Positions 1 to 7,769 of a DNA stretch of 64,000 nucleotides are shown here, piece after piece. The notes beneath the pieces were generated by a model, which was not told the origin of the DNA, did not search any database, and worked only from the letters and a program-made list of their open reading frames with translations. This DNA is from Treponema sp. (GTDB taxonomy: Bacteria > Spirochaetota > Spirochaetia > Treponematales > Treponemataceae), in the NCBI GenBank assembly GCA_017934745.1, contig JAGBIY010000065.1, positions 61,926 to 125,925 on the forward strand. Direction: 5' to 3'. How positions within the stretch are numbered: the first letter of the stretch is position 1; each line of letters begins with the position of its first letter. The position numbers and the translations under genes were made by a program.

Positions 1-202
1 CGGAAGAGGCGTTGATGAGGACCTGCACGGGAACGATTTCGCTCGCGAACTGGAACATGGACTCGTCCTCTGTTCCGTCCACCATAGCGAAGCCCTCCGG
101 CAAATCAATCGTGTATCCGAACTTCGCGGAAGTCATCAACTCAGCGGACGCGGCGCAAACGGCCAGCGCGAAAACGAAAGCAAAAGAAAAAAATCTACGC
201 AT
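1..202 (-). CDS. Secreted protein of unknown function (3' end beyond the window)
   Basis: The reading frame starts at an ATG at 202 (minus) and runs off the left edge. The first 20 residues (Arg-Arg, then a Phe/Ala/Val-rich core ending in CAASA) form a signal peptide, so the protein is exported. The mature part begins ELMTSAKFGYTIDLPEGF; I do not recognise the family from 67 residues. Codon use matches neighbouring genes. No Shine-Dalgarno precedes the ATG, but a perfect TATAAT lies 6 bases upstream, so the transcript may be leaderless. It is divergent from the pseudouridine synthase gene at 298. Confidence 0.7.
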   Translation of the reverse strand, partial: MRRFFSFAFVFALAVCAASAELMTSAKFGYTIDLPEGFAMVDGTEDESMFQFASEIVPVQVLINASS

Positions 203-208
203 ACGGAA

Positions 209-214
209 ATTATA
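209..214 (-). promoter_or_regulatory. Consensus -10 hexamer placed for a leaderless start
   Basis: Minus-strand TATAAT followed by six bases and then the ATG of the secreted-protein gene (202). With the usual 6-7 base distance from -10 to +1, transcription would begin at the start codon. No good -35 is visible at 16-18 bases. Assigned from spacing only. Confidence 0.5.
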
Positions 215-284
215 CCCCAAAAAACATCTCCGTTCATAAGAGACTCTCAAGAAAAAACGAAGAACACACCTATGTTTTTTAATG

Positions 285-290
285 TATAAT
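285..290 (+). promoter_or_regulatory. Consensus -10 hexamer directly upstream of the pseudouridine synthase start
   Basis: Plus-strand TATAAT with seven bases to the ATG at 298 and no Shine-Dalgarno between them. It mirrors the arrangement of the divergent gene at 202 and implies a leaderless or nearly leaderless mRNA. A -35 element is not obvious. Confidence 0.5.
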
Positions 291-297
291 TCCCATC

Positions 298-990
298 ATG
301 AAAGAGAAAATTCCAATCGAATACGAGGACGACGAAATCCTCGTCATAAACAAACCAGCGGGTCTGGCTGTGCAGGGAGGCGAAGGAGTCGCGCACCCGA
401 TGGACGAGGAGCTTCCAAAGCAGCTCGGATACAAAATCCACCTCGTCCACCGGCTCGACAAGGAAACCTGCGGCCTCATGGTCGTGGCGAAGAATCCCGA
501 AGCGGCCTCAAAATGGATAAAGCTCATCGCGGGGAAGCTCGTCACGAAAGAGTACACGGCGGTCTGCTTCGGCGCGCCGAAAATCAACGGAAAGTTCCAA
601 AAATCAGGGAGAATCCAGTCGAACGTCACGAAGGGGGAGCGGGAACTTCCGGCGGAGACGAATTTCCTGGTGGAGGACACATGGGAACGCGGATTCGAAA
701 AGACGAACGTTGAAACAGGCGAAACGAAAAAAGAAATTTTCCAAATGTCCAAAATCAACCTAAAATTGGGAACCGGCAGAATGCACCAAATCAGAATCCA
801 CCTCGCGTCGGTGGGCTCTCCGATTGTGGGCGACGACAGGCACGGGGACTTCAAGAAGAACAAGTTCGCGAAGCAGAAGCGGCTCCTTCTCTGTTCAAGA
901 AGGCTCACGATTCCGCTCATCGACGGAACATCCAAGACAATCGAAATCGACACGCCGGACTATTTCCTGAAAAACGAAAAGTGCGATTAA
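298..990 (+). CDS. RluA-family RNA pseudouridine synthase
   Basis: This 230-residue cytoplasmic protein should isomerise uridine to pseudouridine in rRNA or tRNA. The RluA/RsuA superfamily core is visible: an opening YEDDEILVINKPAGL block, the catalytic block VHRLDKETCGLMVVAKN (the Asp after HRL is the nucleophile in this family) at about residues 52-68, and a later GRMHQIRIHLA block near residue 160. It lacks an N-terminal S4 domain and is shorter than E. coli RluC or RluD, closer to RluA in size. The target base cannot be read from sequence. The start is supported by the conserved opening and by the -10 seven bases upstream; there is no ribosome-binding site. The stop lies 14 bases before sbcD, so the two may be co-transcribed. 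Confidence 0.9.
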   Translation: MKEKIPIEYEDDEILVINKPAGLAVQGGEGVAHPMDEELPKQLGYKIHLVHRLDKETCGLMVVAKNPEAASKWIKLIAGKLVTKEYTAVCFGAPKINGKFQKSGRIQSNVTKGERELPAETNFLVEDTWERGFEKTNVETGETKKEIFQMSKINLKLGTGRMHQIRIHLASVGSPIVGDDRHGDFKKNKFAKQKRLLLCSRRLTIPLIDGTSKTIEIDTPDYFLKNEKCD

Positions 991-1004
991 ATAAGGAAGG
1001 ACAA

Positions 1005-2195
1005 ATGAAATTTCTACACACAGGCGACTGGCACCTTGGGAAGACGCTGCACAACACACCGCTAGTCGAAGACCAGGAGAATCTGCTGAAGCAGGTGCTG
1101 GACATATTCGAGGAGGCGCGGAAAGCAGGAGAGCCGTACGACGCGCTCATGATTCCGGGAGACCTCTACGACAGAGCGATTCCAAGCGTGGCCGCCGTAA
1201 AGATGTTCGACAGATTCCTCGACGAGATGAGCGGGAGGTTCAAGGAGACACACGTCTTCATACTTGCGGGGAACCACGACGGACCTGACAGGCTCGGATT
1301 CGCATCTTCTTTTTTGGAGAGGTCGAACATCCACATCTGCACGCAGGCGGAGGACATAGCGAAATGCACAGTCGTGAACGGAACCGCCGTTTACCAGATT
1401 CCGTTCCTGATGCCAGGAAGCTTCGGCGACGGACTTTCAAAGCAGGGAGAGCTTTTCGAGAGGGCGGCGAAAATAATAGAGGAAGACCACAGGAAAAACC
1501 ACCCCGACCTCCCGACAGTCGTCTGCGCTCACGCCACGGTCTACGGAGGAGCGGACGAGAATTTCTCGGTGGGGACGGCGACATCGATAGACCCGAAAAT
1601 CTTCGAGAATTTCACATACACTGCCCTCGGCCACATCCACAAATTCCAGCAGATAGGGAAAAGCGGAAAGATATTCTACTCAGGCTCGCCGATAGCGTAC
1701 TCCTTCGACGACGACGCGCAAAAAGTGTTTCTCTCTGTGGAAATCGGAGCGGGCATGGAAAAACCGGACTCGGTGGAGCAGATAAAGGTCGACACTCTCC
1801 ACCCCGTTGTCCGTCTCAGGGGAAAATTCCAGGACTTCATGGAGAAAGCAGAATTCGACAAGTACAAGGACTTCTACATGGAGATAAAAAGCACCGACGC
1901 AGTGCCCATACACAACGCGAAGCAGCTTCTCAAGGCCAAGTTCCCGCACCTGCTTTCGTTCGTCAGGGAGAGCACGCTCTCTATGGAACAGAACGAAGAC
2001 TTCAGGGAACGGAAGAGGATGCTCCAGGAAAAGAAATCGACATCGGAGCTTTTGAGGAAGTTCCTTGAGGAAATCTACACAGTCGAAGGAGCTGGCGGAG
2101 AGAAGACGCTGGCGGAGAACGCCAAAATCGACGAGAAAATCCGCCTATTCGAAAAACTGGTCGGGGACAGTCTTAACAGGAGAAGCGACAAATGA
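1005..2195 (+). CDS. sbcD: Exonuclease SbcCD, nuclease subunit SbcD
   Basis: Mre11-type calcineurin-like phosphoesterase of 396 residues. With SbcC it forms an ATP-dependent nuclease that cuts DNA hairpins and blocked ends during replication-linked repair. All metal-binding motifs are present in order: GDWHLGK at the N-terminus, IPGDLYD, GNHDGPD, an HATVYG histidine block and GHIHKF. The start at 1005 is chosen over an in-frame GTG at 981 because an AAGGAAGG ribosome-binding site lies just upstream and the family begins MKFLHTGDWH. The stop overlaps the sbcC start (ATGA), typical of translationally coupled partners. Confidence 0.95.
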   Translation: MKFLHTGDWHLGKTLHNTPLVEDQENLLKQVLDIFEEARKAGEPYDALMIPGDLYDRAIPSVAAVKMFDRFLDEMSGRFKETHVFILAGNHDGPDRLGFASSFLERSNIHICTQAEDIAKCTVVNGTAVYQIPFLMPGSFGDGLSKQGELFERAAKIIEEDHRKNHPDLPTVVCAHATVYGGADENFSVGTATSIDPKIFENFTYTALGHIHKFQQIGKSGKIFYSGSPIAYSFDDDAQKVFLSVEIGAGMEKPDSVEQIKVDTLHPVVRLRGKFQDFMEKAEFDKYKDFYMEIKSTDAVPIHNAKQLLKAKFPHLLSFVRESTLSMEQNEDFRERKRMLQEKKSTSELLRKFLEEIYTVEGAGGEKTLAENAKIDEKIRLFEKLVGDSLNRRSDK

Positions 2196-5100
2196 GACCA
2201 TTGACACTCAGGATGAAGAATTTTGGACCGTTCGAGGACGAGACAGTCGATTTCACGAAGCCGAGACCGATGTTCCTCATAACGGGAAAGACGGGCAGCG
2301 GAAAGTCGATGATATTCGACGCGATGACATACGCCCTGTACGGAAAATATTCAGGCTCCCGGCAGAAACTCAAGCAGGCATCCCTCCGCTCCGATTTCGC
2401 GGAGACGGGAGAGGAATCATACGTCGAATTCGAGTTCTCGGTCCACGACCTCGGCGGAAGCGGCAGGACGAGCACCTACAAAGTCAAGAGAATCGTACCT
2501 TACGAATACAAGACGAGGACGGGGAGCATCTCCACAAAGGCACCGGAGGTCGAGCTTTCAAAGAAGGACCCGGAGAGCGGAGAATGGCTTCCGATTCAGT
2601 TCAAGACGAACGAGGCCCGGACGAACGCAATCGCCGAGGACATAATCGGGCTGCAGTTCGGGGAATTCAACCAGATAGTCCTCCTCCCCCAGGGAAAATT
2701 CGCGGAATTCCTCACAGAATCGTCAAGCGACAGGGAAGCCACGCTCAAAAAAATATTCCCGATAGACGAAATCGAAAGCGTCGTGGACACACTCAAGGAA
2801 AAGAACAAGGAATACAGCGCGAAAATCAAGGAATACGCGAACAGAATCGAAGAGATAACGAAGGACGGCCGCACGGAGAGCTACTTCACGGAGAGGGAGG
2901 CCGAGATTTCCGCCGAGATGGAAAAACTCGAATCGGAGAACAGAAAAGCGGCGGAAAGGCGTAACATCCTGTCCGAGGCAAAGGCGAACGCCCAGAACAG
3001 GCTGGAAAAGGCGCAGGAGAACGCGGAAACAAAAATGCGAATAAGCGCGCTCGAAAGCCAGAGGGGCGAAATCGAAGAACTCGAACGGATAGTCGAGAAC
3101 TCGAAGAAGGCGTCGCTCTTCAAACTCGACATCGACAAGTGCGCCACAGCACGCGAACGGCTGGAAAAGGCCCGGTCGGACTTCTCATCGATAAAATCAA
3201 GCAGGGAAGAATCCCAAAAGCGGCTCTCGGAGCTTGAGGGAAAAGCGCAGGAGATTGCGGAGCTTTCGAAGAAGAACGAGGCCGACACGGAGAAAGTGAA
3301 AAATCTCATCGACACGCTTGAGAAACTCGAAAAACTGCGCGAAGCCAATGCCAGAAAGAAAAAAGCCGAAGCAGAACTTGAGGAATTCAAAAAGACGACA
3401 GAGGAAAACGACAGGAAAATAGAAGAAGCCGAATCGGAACTTTCGAAAACCGCAAGCGCGTTCGGAATCGCTGTCGTAGACGGAAGCGACATAGCGGTGG
3501 CTCTCCTTCAGAAATTCCACGAAGCCGGAGAAAAGAGGAAAGAGGCCGAGTCCCTGCTTTCTGCCGTTGAAAGAATCAGGGACGAAGAGGAAAAGCTCAG
3601 GCTCAAGGAAAAAGACAAGGAAGAGGCCGAGGAAAAAGCGGCAGAGGAAGCGAAGAAACTCGAAACGGCGAAAAACACGCTCGAACGGTTGAAGAAGCAG
3701 CAGAAGGAATTCGAGGACAATGAAAAAGCCTCCGCCCTCGCGAAACTCCTGAAACCAGGCTGCGCATGTCCGGTCTGCGGCTCGAAGGAGCATCCGTCGC
3801 CAGCGAAGGAATCGGGAAAGGACATCGGTGAAGAGATAGAACTCCAAGAGGAAACGGTCGCATCATTCGAAAAGAAAAGCACGGCTGCGACCGAGACAGC
3901 CATCGGCCTGAAAAAGGATGTGGAAAACCAGGCATCTCTCATCGAAAACCTAAAATCTTCTGTTGAAGGCGGAGCGTCGGTTTCGGAAGCGGAGGAGCGG
4001 CTTTCAAAAGCTCAAGAATGCGAAAGAAAACTTGAAGAAGGCTACATACGCGCGAAAAACACGCAGGACTCGCTCGCAAAGGCGAAGAGGACGCAGCAGA
4101 CACAGAAGGACACCCTAAACACACTGGTCACGGAACTCGAAAAGGCGAAGGCAGTCGTCGAGGAGCAGGAAAAGAGCATCGCCGAAGACAAAGACGTGGA
4201 TTCATCCGAGCTTAAAGAGCGGATTCGCGGAATAGAGGGCGAACTTGAAAGGAACAGAAGCCTCGTCGCGAAGTTTGGAGAGTCGCTGACGAAGGCAAGG
4301 GAAGAGGACGGGCGGAATTCCGCACTCGAATCAAAGACAGAGGAAATCCTGAAGGAAGCAGAAAGGGAATCCCAGACTGCCGAGAAGAACTTCAACGACA
4401 AGCTGGAGACCTCCATGTTCAAAAGCGAAGACGAAGTGAGGTCGAGCATGATGCAAGAAAAGGAAGCCGAAGACTCGGAGAAGAAAATCTCGTCGTGGAA
4501 AACCGAACTTGAAAAAATGAAAACATTGTTCGAAAGCACAAAAAGCGCAGAAAGCATCGACGAAATCAGGAAAGAAATCGAAGAGACGACTTCCGAGTTG
4601 GACTCGCTTTCGGAAAAGGAAAGAGCAGCCGCCGAGCGGATAAAGTCGCTTTCAGGAGAGAAAGCCACAGTCGTGAACACTCTGGGCGAACTCAGGGAAA
4701 AAACCGAGAGGCACAAGAAACTTCTGGAGGAAAGCGAAATCTACACCTCGCTCTACAAGGACATGAACGGAGAGACTGGACCGAAAAACGTGTTCAGCTC
4801 GTGGATTCTCGCCATGCACTTCTCCGAGATAGTCGACTACGCGAACGAAAGATTCCTTGAACTTTCAGGCGGCCGATACCAGTTCAAAATCCAAAAGACC
4901 AAGGAAGTCGGAAAGCACGGACTGGACATAGCCATAAACGACTCCGAGAACGGAGACAGGGCGCCGGAGACGCTCTCAGGCGGAGAGACGTTCCAGGCCT
5001 CGATAAGCCTCGCCCTCGCCATGACGGACGTGATATGCCAGCGCACTGGCGGAATCCGGCTCGACTCGCTCTTCATAGACGAAGGATTCGGCTCGCTCGA

Positions 5101-5272
5101 CCAGGAATCGCTGGACAAGGCGATAGCCACGCTCAAGAAAATACAGGAGCACAAGATGGTCGGCGTCATCTCCCACGTCGAAGCGATGGAGAAGGAGATA
5201 AAGTCGCACGTAGTCGTGGACAAGGGCCCGGACGACTGCCACTCTTCCGTTAGAATCGCGAACTTCGAATAG
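2192..5272 (+). CDS. sbcC: Exonuclease SbcCD, ATPase subunit SbcC
   Basis: Rad50-like SMC ATPase of 1026 residues. The Walker A block (TGKTGSGKSMIFDA) lies near residues 30-43. Two long Glu/Lys-rich coiled-coil arms (roughly 200-500 and 550-850) flank a zinc-hook CPVCG motif near residue 525, through which two molecules dimerise. The C-terminal head has the ABC signature LSGGETFQAS and Walker B FIDEGFGSLD. The length is typical of SbcC. It is coupled to sbcD by a 4-base overlap and ends just before a bidirectional terminator at 5288. Confidence 0.95.
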   Translation: MRPLTLRMKNFGPFEDETVDFTKPRPMFLITGKTGSGKSMIFDAMTYALYGKYSGSRQKLKQASLRSDFAETGEESYVEFEFSVHDLGGSGRTSTYKVKRIVPYEYKTRTGSISTKAPEVELSKKDPESGEWLPIQFKTNEARTNAIAEDIIGLQFGEFNQIVLLPQGKFAEFLTESSSDREATLKKIFPIDEIESVVDTLKEKNKEYSAKIKEYANRIEEITKDGRTESYFTEREAEISAEMEKLESENRKAAERRNILSEAKANAQNRLEKAQENAETKMRISALESQRGEIEELERIVENSKKASLFKLDIDKCATARERLEKARSDFSSIKSSREESQKRLSELEGKAQEIAELSKKNEADTEKVKNLIDTLEKLEKLREANARKKKAEAELEEFKKTTEENDRKIEEAESELSKTASAFGIAVVDGSDIAVALLQKFHEAGEKRKEAESLLSAVERIRDEEEKLRLKEKDKEEAEEKAAEEAKKLETAKNTLERLKKQQKEFEDNEKASALAKLLKPGCACPVCGSKEHPSPAKESGKDIGEEIELQEETVASFEKKSTAATETAIGLKKDVENQASLIENLKSSVEGGASVSEAEERLSKAQECERKLEEGYIRAKNTQDSLAKAKRTQQTQKDTLNTLVTELEKAKAVVEEQEKSIAEDKDVDSSELKERIRGIEGELERNRSLVAKFGESLTKAREEDGRNSALESKTEEILKEAERESQTAEKNFNDKLETSMFKSEDEVRSSMMQEKEAEDSEKKISSWKTELEKMKTLFESTKSAESIDEIRKEIEETTSELDSLSEKERAAAERIKSLSGEKATVVNTLGELREKTERHKKLLEESEIYTSLYKDMNGETGPKNVFSSWILAMHFSEIVDYANERFLELSGGRYQFKIQKTKEVGKHGLDIAINDSENGDRAPETLSGGETFQASISLALAMTDVICQRTGGIRLDSLFIDEGFGSLDQESLDKAIATLKKIQEHKMVGVISHVEAMEKEIKSHVVVDKGPDDCHSSVRIANFE

Positions 5273-5287
5273 GCGGTCAAAAAAAGG

Positions 5288-5320
5288 AAAGCCGGCAGGC
5301 AAAAAACACCTGTCGGCTTT
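5288..5320. terminator. Bidirectional intrinsic terminator after sbcC
   Basis: A 12-bp stem (one wobble pair) around the arms AAAGCCGGCAGG and CCTGTCGGCTTT with a 9-base A-rich loop. T-rich tracts follow on both strands, so it can end sbcC and the convergent minus-strand small ORFs. Confidence 0.7.
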
Positions 5321-5345
5321 CATCATCTTTCATGCAGAACAAAAA

Positions 5346-5465
5346 CTACAGTCCGCGGTCCATCGCGGCAATGATTTTATCGCCAATGTTGTCGATGAGG
5401 ATTCCGAGAATCGAAAAGACAAAAGAGAATCCGACAACAGCGGCAAGAACCATCAAAAAGAACAT
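5346..5465 (-). CDS. Putative 39-residue single-span membrane protein
   Basis: A short ORF with an ideal ribosome-binding site (GGGAGG, seven bases before ATG at 5465). The translation starts MFFLMVLAAVVGFSFVFSIL, one long hydrophobic helix, followed by a polar amphipathic tail (DNIGDKIIAAMDRGL). It follows another tiny hydrophobic ORF by 15 bases in the same direction and ends before the shared terminator at 5288. I recognise no family. Small membrane regulator or type I toxin-like peptide are both possible. Confidence 0.5.
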   Translation of the reverse strand: MFFLMVLAAVVGFSFVFSILGILIDNIGDKIIAAMDRGL

Positions 5466-5480
5466 AAAAACCTCCCTTGG

Positions 5481-5552
5481 CTATGAAAAAAGCCAAACGC
5501 AAATTCCTGTCACCACGACGAAAATCGCGATGATAATGAGAAACATGACCAT
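5481..5552 (-). CDS. Putative 23-residue hydrophobic peptide
   Basis: ATG at 5552 preceded by an AGGA-type ribosome-binding site. The peptide (MVMFLIIIAIFVVVTGICVW plus LFS) is almost entirely a membrane helix. It is immediately upstream of the 39-residue ORF and could be co-translated with it. At this length the coding call rests on the ribosome-binding site, the hydrophobicity and the tandem arrangement only. Confidence 0.35.
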   Translation of the reverse strand: MVMFLIIIAIFVVVTGICVWLFS

Positions 5553-5616
5553 ATTTTTTCCTGAAAATGAGAAAACTAAAAAAAGAATATGAAACGCAAG
5601 AATTGCTTGGGAGAGT

Positions 5617-6000
5617 CTATATTACAGTTTGCAAGAAAAGCACTGACTGGATGAATTTGTTGCGGGAGAACGACTCCGCATCGACAGTCGCACGGGCTTT
5701 TATGAAGGAAAAAGAGACAAGAAAATCGAATTTCGCCTCGAAAAAGAGGTTTCCATCTCCGTTCGACTTTCGGACTTCACGATTTCCGCCAGTTCTCGTT
5801 CCAAAAACGACCGTCTCCGACCTCTCATGAGATGACATGAAGAATTCAGGAGCTGACGGCTTGGGATTTTCAACGAACGCCTCCGACGTCTCCCGTATGA
5901 AATCCGCAACAGCAGACACGTCCTGAAAGACAGGAGCCGCGGCAACGGAACAGGCGAGAAAAACGGAGATGAAAAAGCAAGAAAAGATATTTCTCTTCAC
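5617..6000 (-). CDS. Small secreted protein of unknown function
   Basis: A 127-residue ORF starting at GTG (6000) behind a CAGGGA ribosome-binding site. Residues 1-22 are a clear signal peptide (basic start, Phe/Ile core, ACSVAAA end). The mature part is polar with no cysteine or recognisable fold. The last 30 residues look less protein-like, so a frameshift near the 3' end cannot be excluded. Its start lies just beyond the oadB terminator, so it is probably transcribed separately or by read-through. Confidence 0.5.
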   Translation of the reverse strand: MKRNIFSCFFISVFLACSVAAAPVFQDVSAVADFIRETSEAFVENPKPSAPEFFMSSHERSETVVFGTRTGGNREVRKSNGDGNLFFEAKFDFLVSFSFIKARATVDAESFSRNKFIQSVLFLQTVI

Positions 6001-6010
6001 AAAAATCCCT

Positions 6011-6057
6011 GAAAAACAAAAACAGAACGGTCTGGGCTTAGATTTTCCAGACCGTTC
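6011..6057 (-). terminator. Intrinsic terminator of the oad operon
   Basis: Perfect 11-bp stem (GAACGGTCTGG / CCAGACCGTTC, 6025-6057) with an 11-base loop. On the minus strand it is followed by a T-rich stretch (TGTTTTTGTTTTTC). It lies 28 bases past the oadB stop. Confidence 0.8.
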
Positions 6058-6085
6058 ATCGAATCAAAACGACATCAAACCTGCA

Positions 6086-7738
6086 TTAGCGGCTGGCGTA
6101 TGTCGCGATGAAGACACCTGCCGCGATGGCAGTTCCGATGACGCCGGAAACGTTCGGTCCCATGGCGTTCATCAAGATGAAGTTCGAAGAATCCTCGCTC
6201 TGGGCGACCTTGTGGGCCACGCGGGCGGCCATAGGAACGGCAGATACACCGGCGGAACCGATGAGAGGATTGAGCTTCTTGTCTTTCGGCATGAAGAGGT
6301 TCATGATGTGCGCCATGCAGATACCGCCTGCCGTGGCGACACCGAACGCGACGAGTCCGAGTACGATGATACCGACAGACTCACCCTTGATGATTTTCTC
6401 TGGAGTCATCTGTGAACCGACACCGAGAGACAAGAGAATCGAGACGATGTTCATCAACTCGTTCTCCATTGTCTTTGAAAGGCGGGCGGCCGCACCAGAC
6501 TCTTTCACGAAGTTTCCGAACGCGAGCATACCGATGAGCGGAGCCGCTGGCGGCAACAAGAGGATTGTCAAGAGAAGGAGCATCATCGGGAAGAGGACTT
6601 TCTCCGCCTTCGAGACCTGCCTTGGGTTAGGCATGTGGATCATTCTCTGCTTCTTTGTCGTGAGCAGCTTCATGATTGGAGGCTGAATCATCGGAACGAG
6701 AGCCATGTAAGAGTACGCGGCGACGGCGATGACGGCCATCAACTCAGGAGCGAGCTTTCCAGAGACGTAGATTGAAGTAGGACCGTCGGCACCACCGATG
6801 ATGGCGATTGCGCAGGCCTGCATGATGTTGTAGTTGAGACCGAAGATGTTGAGCACGGCGACACCGAACAACGTGAAGAACACGCCGAACTGAGCGGCAC
6901 CACCGAGCAAGGCTGTCTTCGGGTTCGCGATGAGCGGACCGAAATCCGTCATGGCTCCGATTCCCATGAAGATGAGCATCGGGAAGAATTCGTTTCCGAC
7001 ACCGGCCTTGTAGATGATGGCGAGCATTCCGTCAGGGAGATTTCCCATTCCGGCGCCGACAGCGTTGACGAGGATTGTTCCGAATCCGATTGGAATCAAG
7101 AGCAATGGCTCGAATCCGCGTCCGGCACCGAGATAGACGATGAGGAAGCCGATTGCCATCATGATGAACGACTGCCAGCCAGGGGCAGTTCCCCAATCCT
7201 TCACATGGTTGGCGGACTCTTCGACGATTTCAGACAAGACCTCGTCGTTGGCGTTCGGGTCCTGAATCGCCACGCGGAGCTTGTTGATTGTAGTCTTCGG
7301 AAGGTCGTTGTCGGCAGTCGTGAGTTCCTGGACCTTGGCCATCATGCTGTCGTACTCTTCTTTTGAAGTCGGCTGCTTGTAGAGATCCACATCGTCCGCA
7401 TCGGTTTTGACCGGCGCGCCTTTTGTGGAGATGATTTTCGAGATTCCAGTGGAGTTCCAGATTCCCTTCAAGAATTTCACAGGGTCGATGTTGGAAATTC
7501 CATCGCTTCCCTTGATTTTTCTTGAGAGGCCAGTGCCGGAATCGGCGGCTGGAGCGTTGTCGGTAGAAGTCTCGGCAATGGCGACAGGCGCGGACGCCTG
7601 CTCTGCGGACGCCTGCCCAGCGGATGAATCAGCCGTCTGAGCAAGGACATTCGAACCGACGCTCAAGACGAACGCGATTCCCATGATTGCGAGAGATACA
7701 CCAAGAACCTGTCTTTTAAAATTCTTTTGTAAATCCAT
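6086..7738 (-). CDS. oadB: Oxaloacetate decarboxylase Na+ pump, beta subunit (N-terminally extended)
   Basis: The membrane subunit that couples decarboxylation of carboxybiotin to export of Na+. From about residue 188 the protein is a typical OadB/GcdB/MmdB: many hydrophobic helices, [13 protein letters not shown], the [19 protein letters not shown] region with the ion-binding Asp, and the [16 protein letters not shown] segment. At 550 residues it is well above the usual 375-435. The excess is N-terminal: a signal-anchor helix (about 12-34), an Ala/Ser-rich linker and a charged helical stretch to residue 185. The start is the first Met before that helix. It is last in oadG-oadA-oadB. The decarboxylase type (oxaloacetate or another 3-oxo acid) is set by OadA. 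Confidence 0.93.
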   Translation of the reverse strand: MDLQKNFKRQVLGVSLAIMGIAFVLSVGSNVLAQTADSSAGQASAEQASAPVAIAETSTDNAPAADSGTGLSRKIKGSDGISNIDPVKFLKGIWNSTGISKIISTKGAPVKTDADDVDLYKQPTSKEEYDSMMAKVQELTTADNDLPKTTINKLRVAIQDPNANDEVLSEIVEESANHVKDWGTAPGWQSFIMMAIGFLIVYLGAGRGFEPLLLIPIGFGTILVNAVGAGMGNLPDGMLAIIYKAGVGNEFFPMLIFMGIGAMTDFGPLIANPKTALLGGAAQFGVFFTLFGVAVLNIFGLNYNIMQACAIAIIGGADGPTSIYVSGKLAPELMAVIAVAAYSYMALVPMIQPPIMKLLTTKKQRMIHMPNPRQVSKAEKVLFPMMLLLLTILLLPPAAPLIGMLAFGNFVKESGAAARLSKTMENELMNIVSILLSLGVGSQMTPEKIIKGESVGIIVLGLVAFGVATAGGICMAHIMNLFMPKDKKLNPLIGSAGVSAVPMAARVAHKVAQSEDSSNFILMNAMGPNVSGVIGTAIAAGVFIATYASR

Positions 7739-7769
7739 TTTGCTAAATATCCTTTCCTATCGAACTGAA

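Noticed and set aside
981-1004. Upstream GTG as the sbcD start
   Set aside because: It overlaps the previous stop, lacks a ribosome-binding site and adds residues before the conserved MKFLHTGDWH opening.
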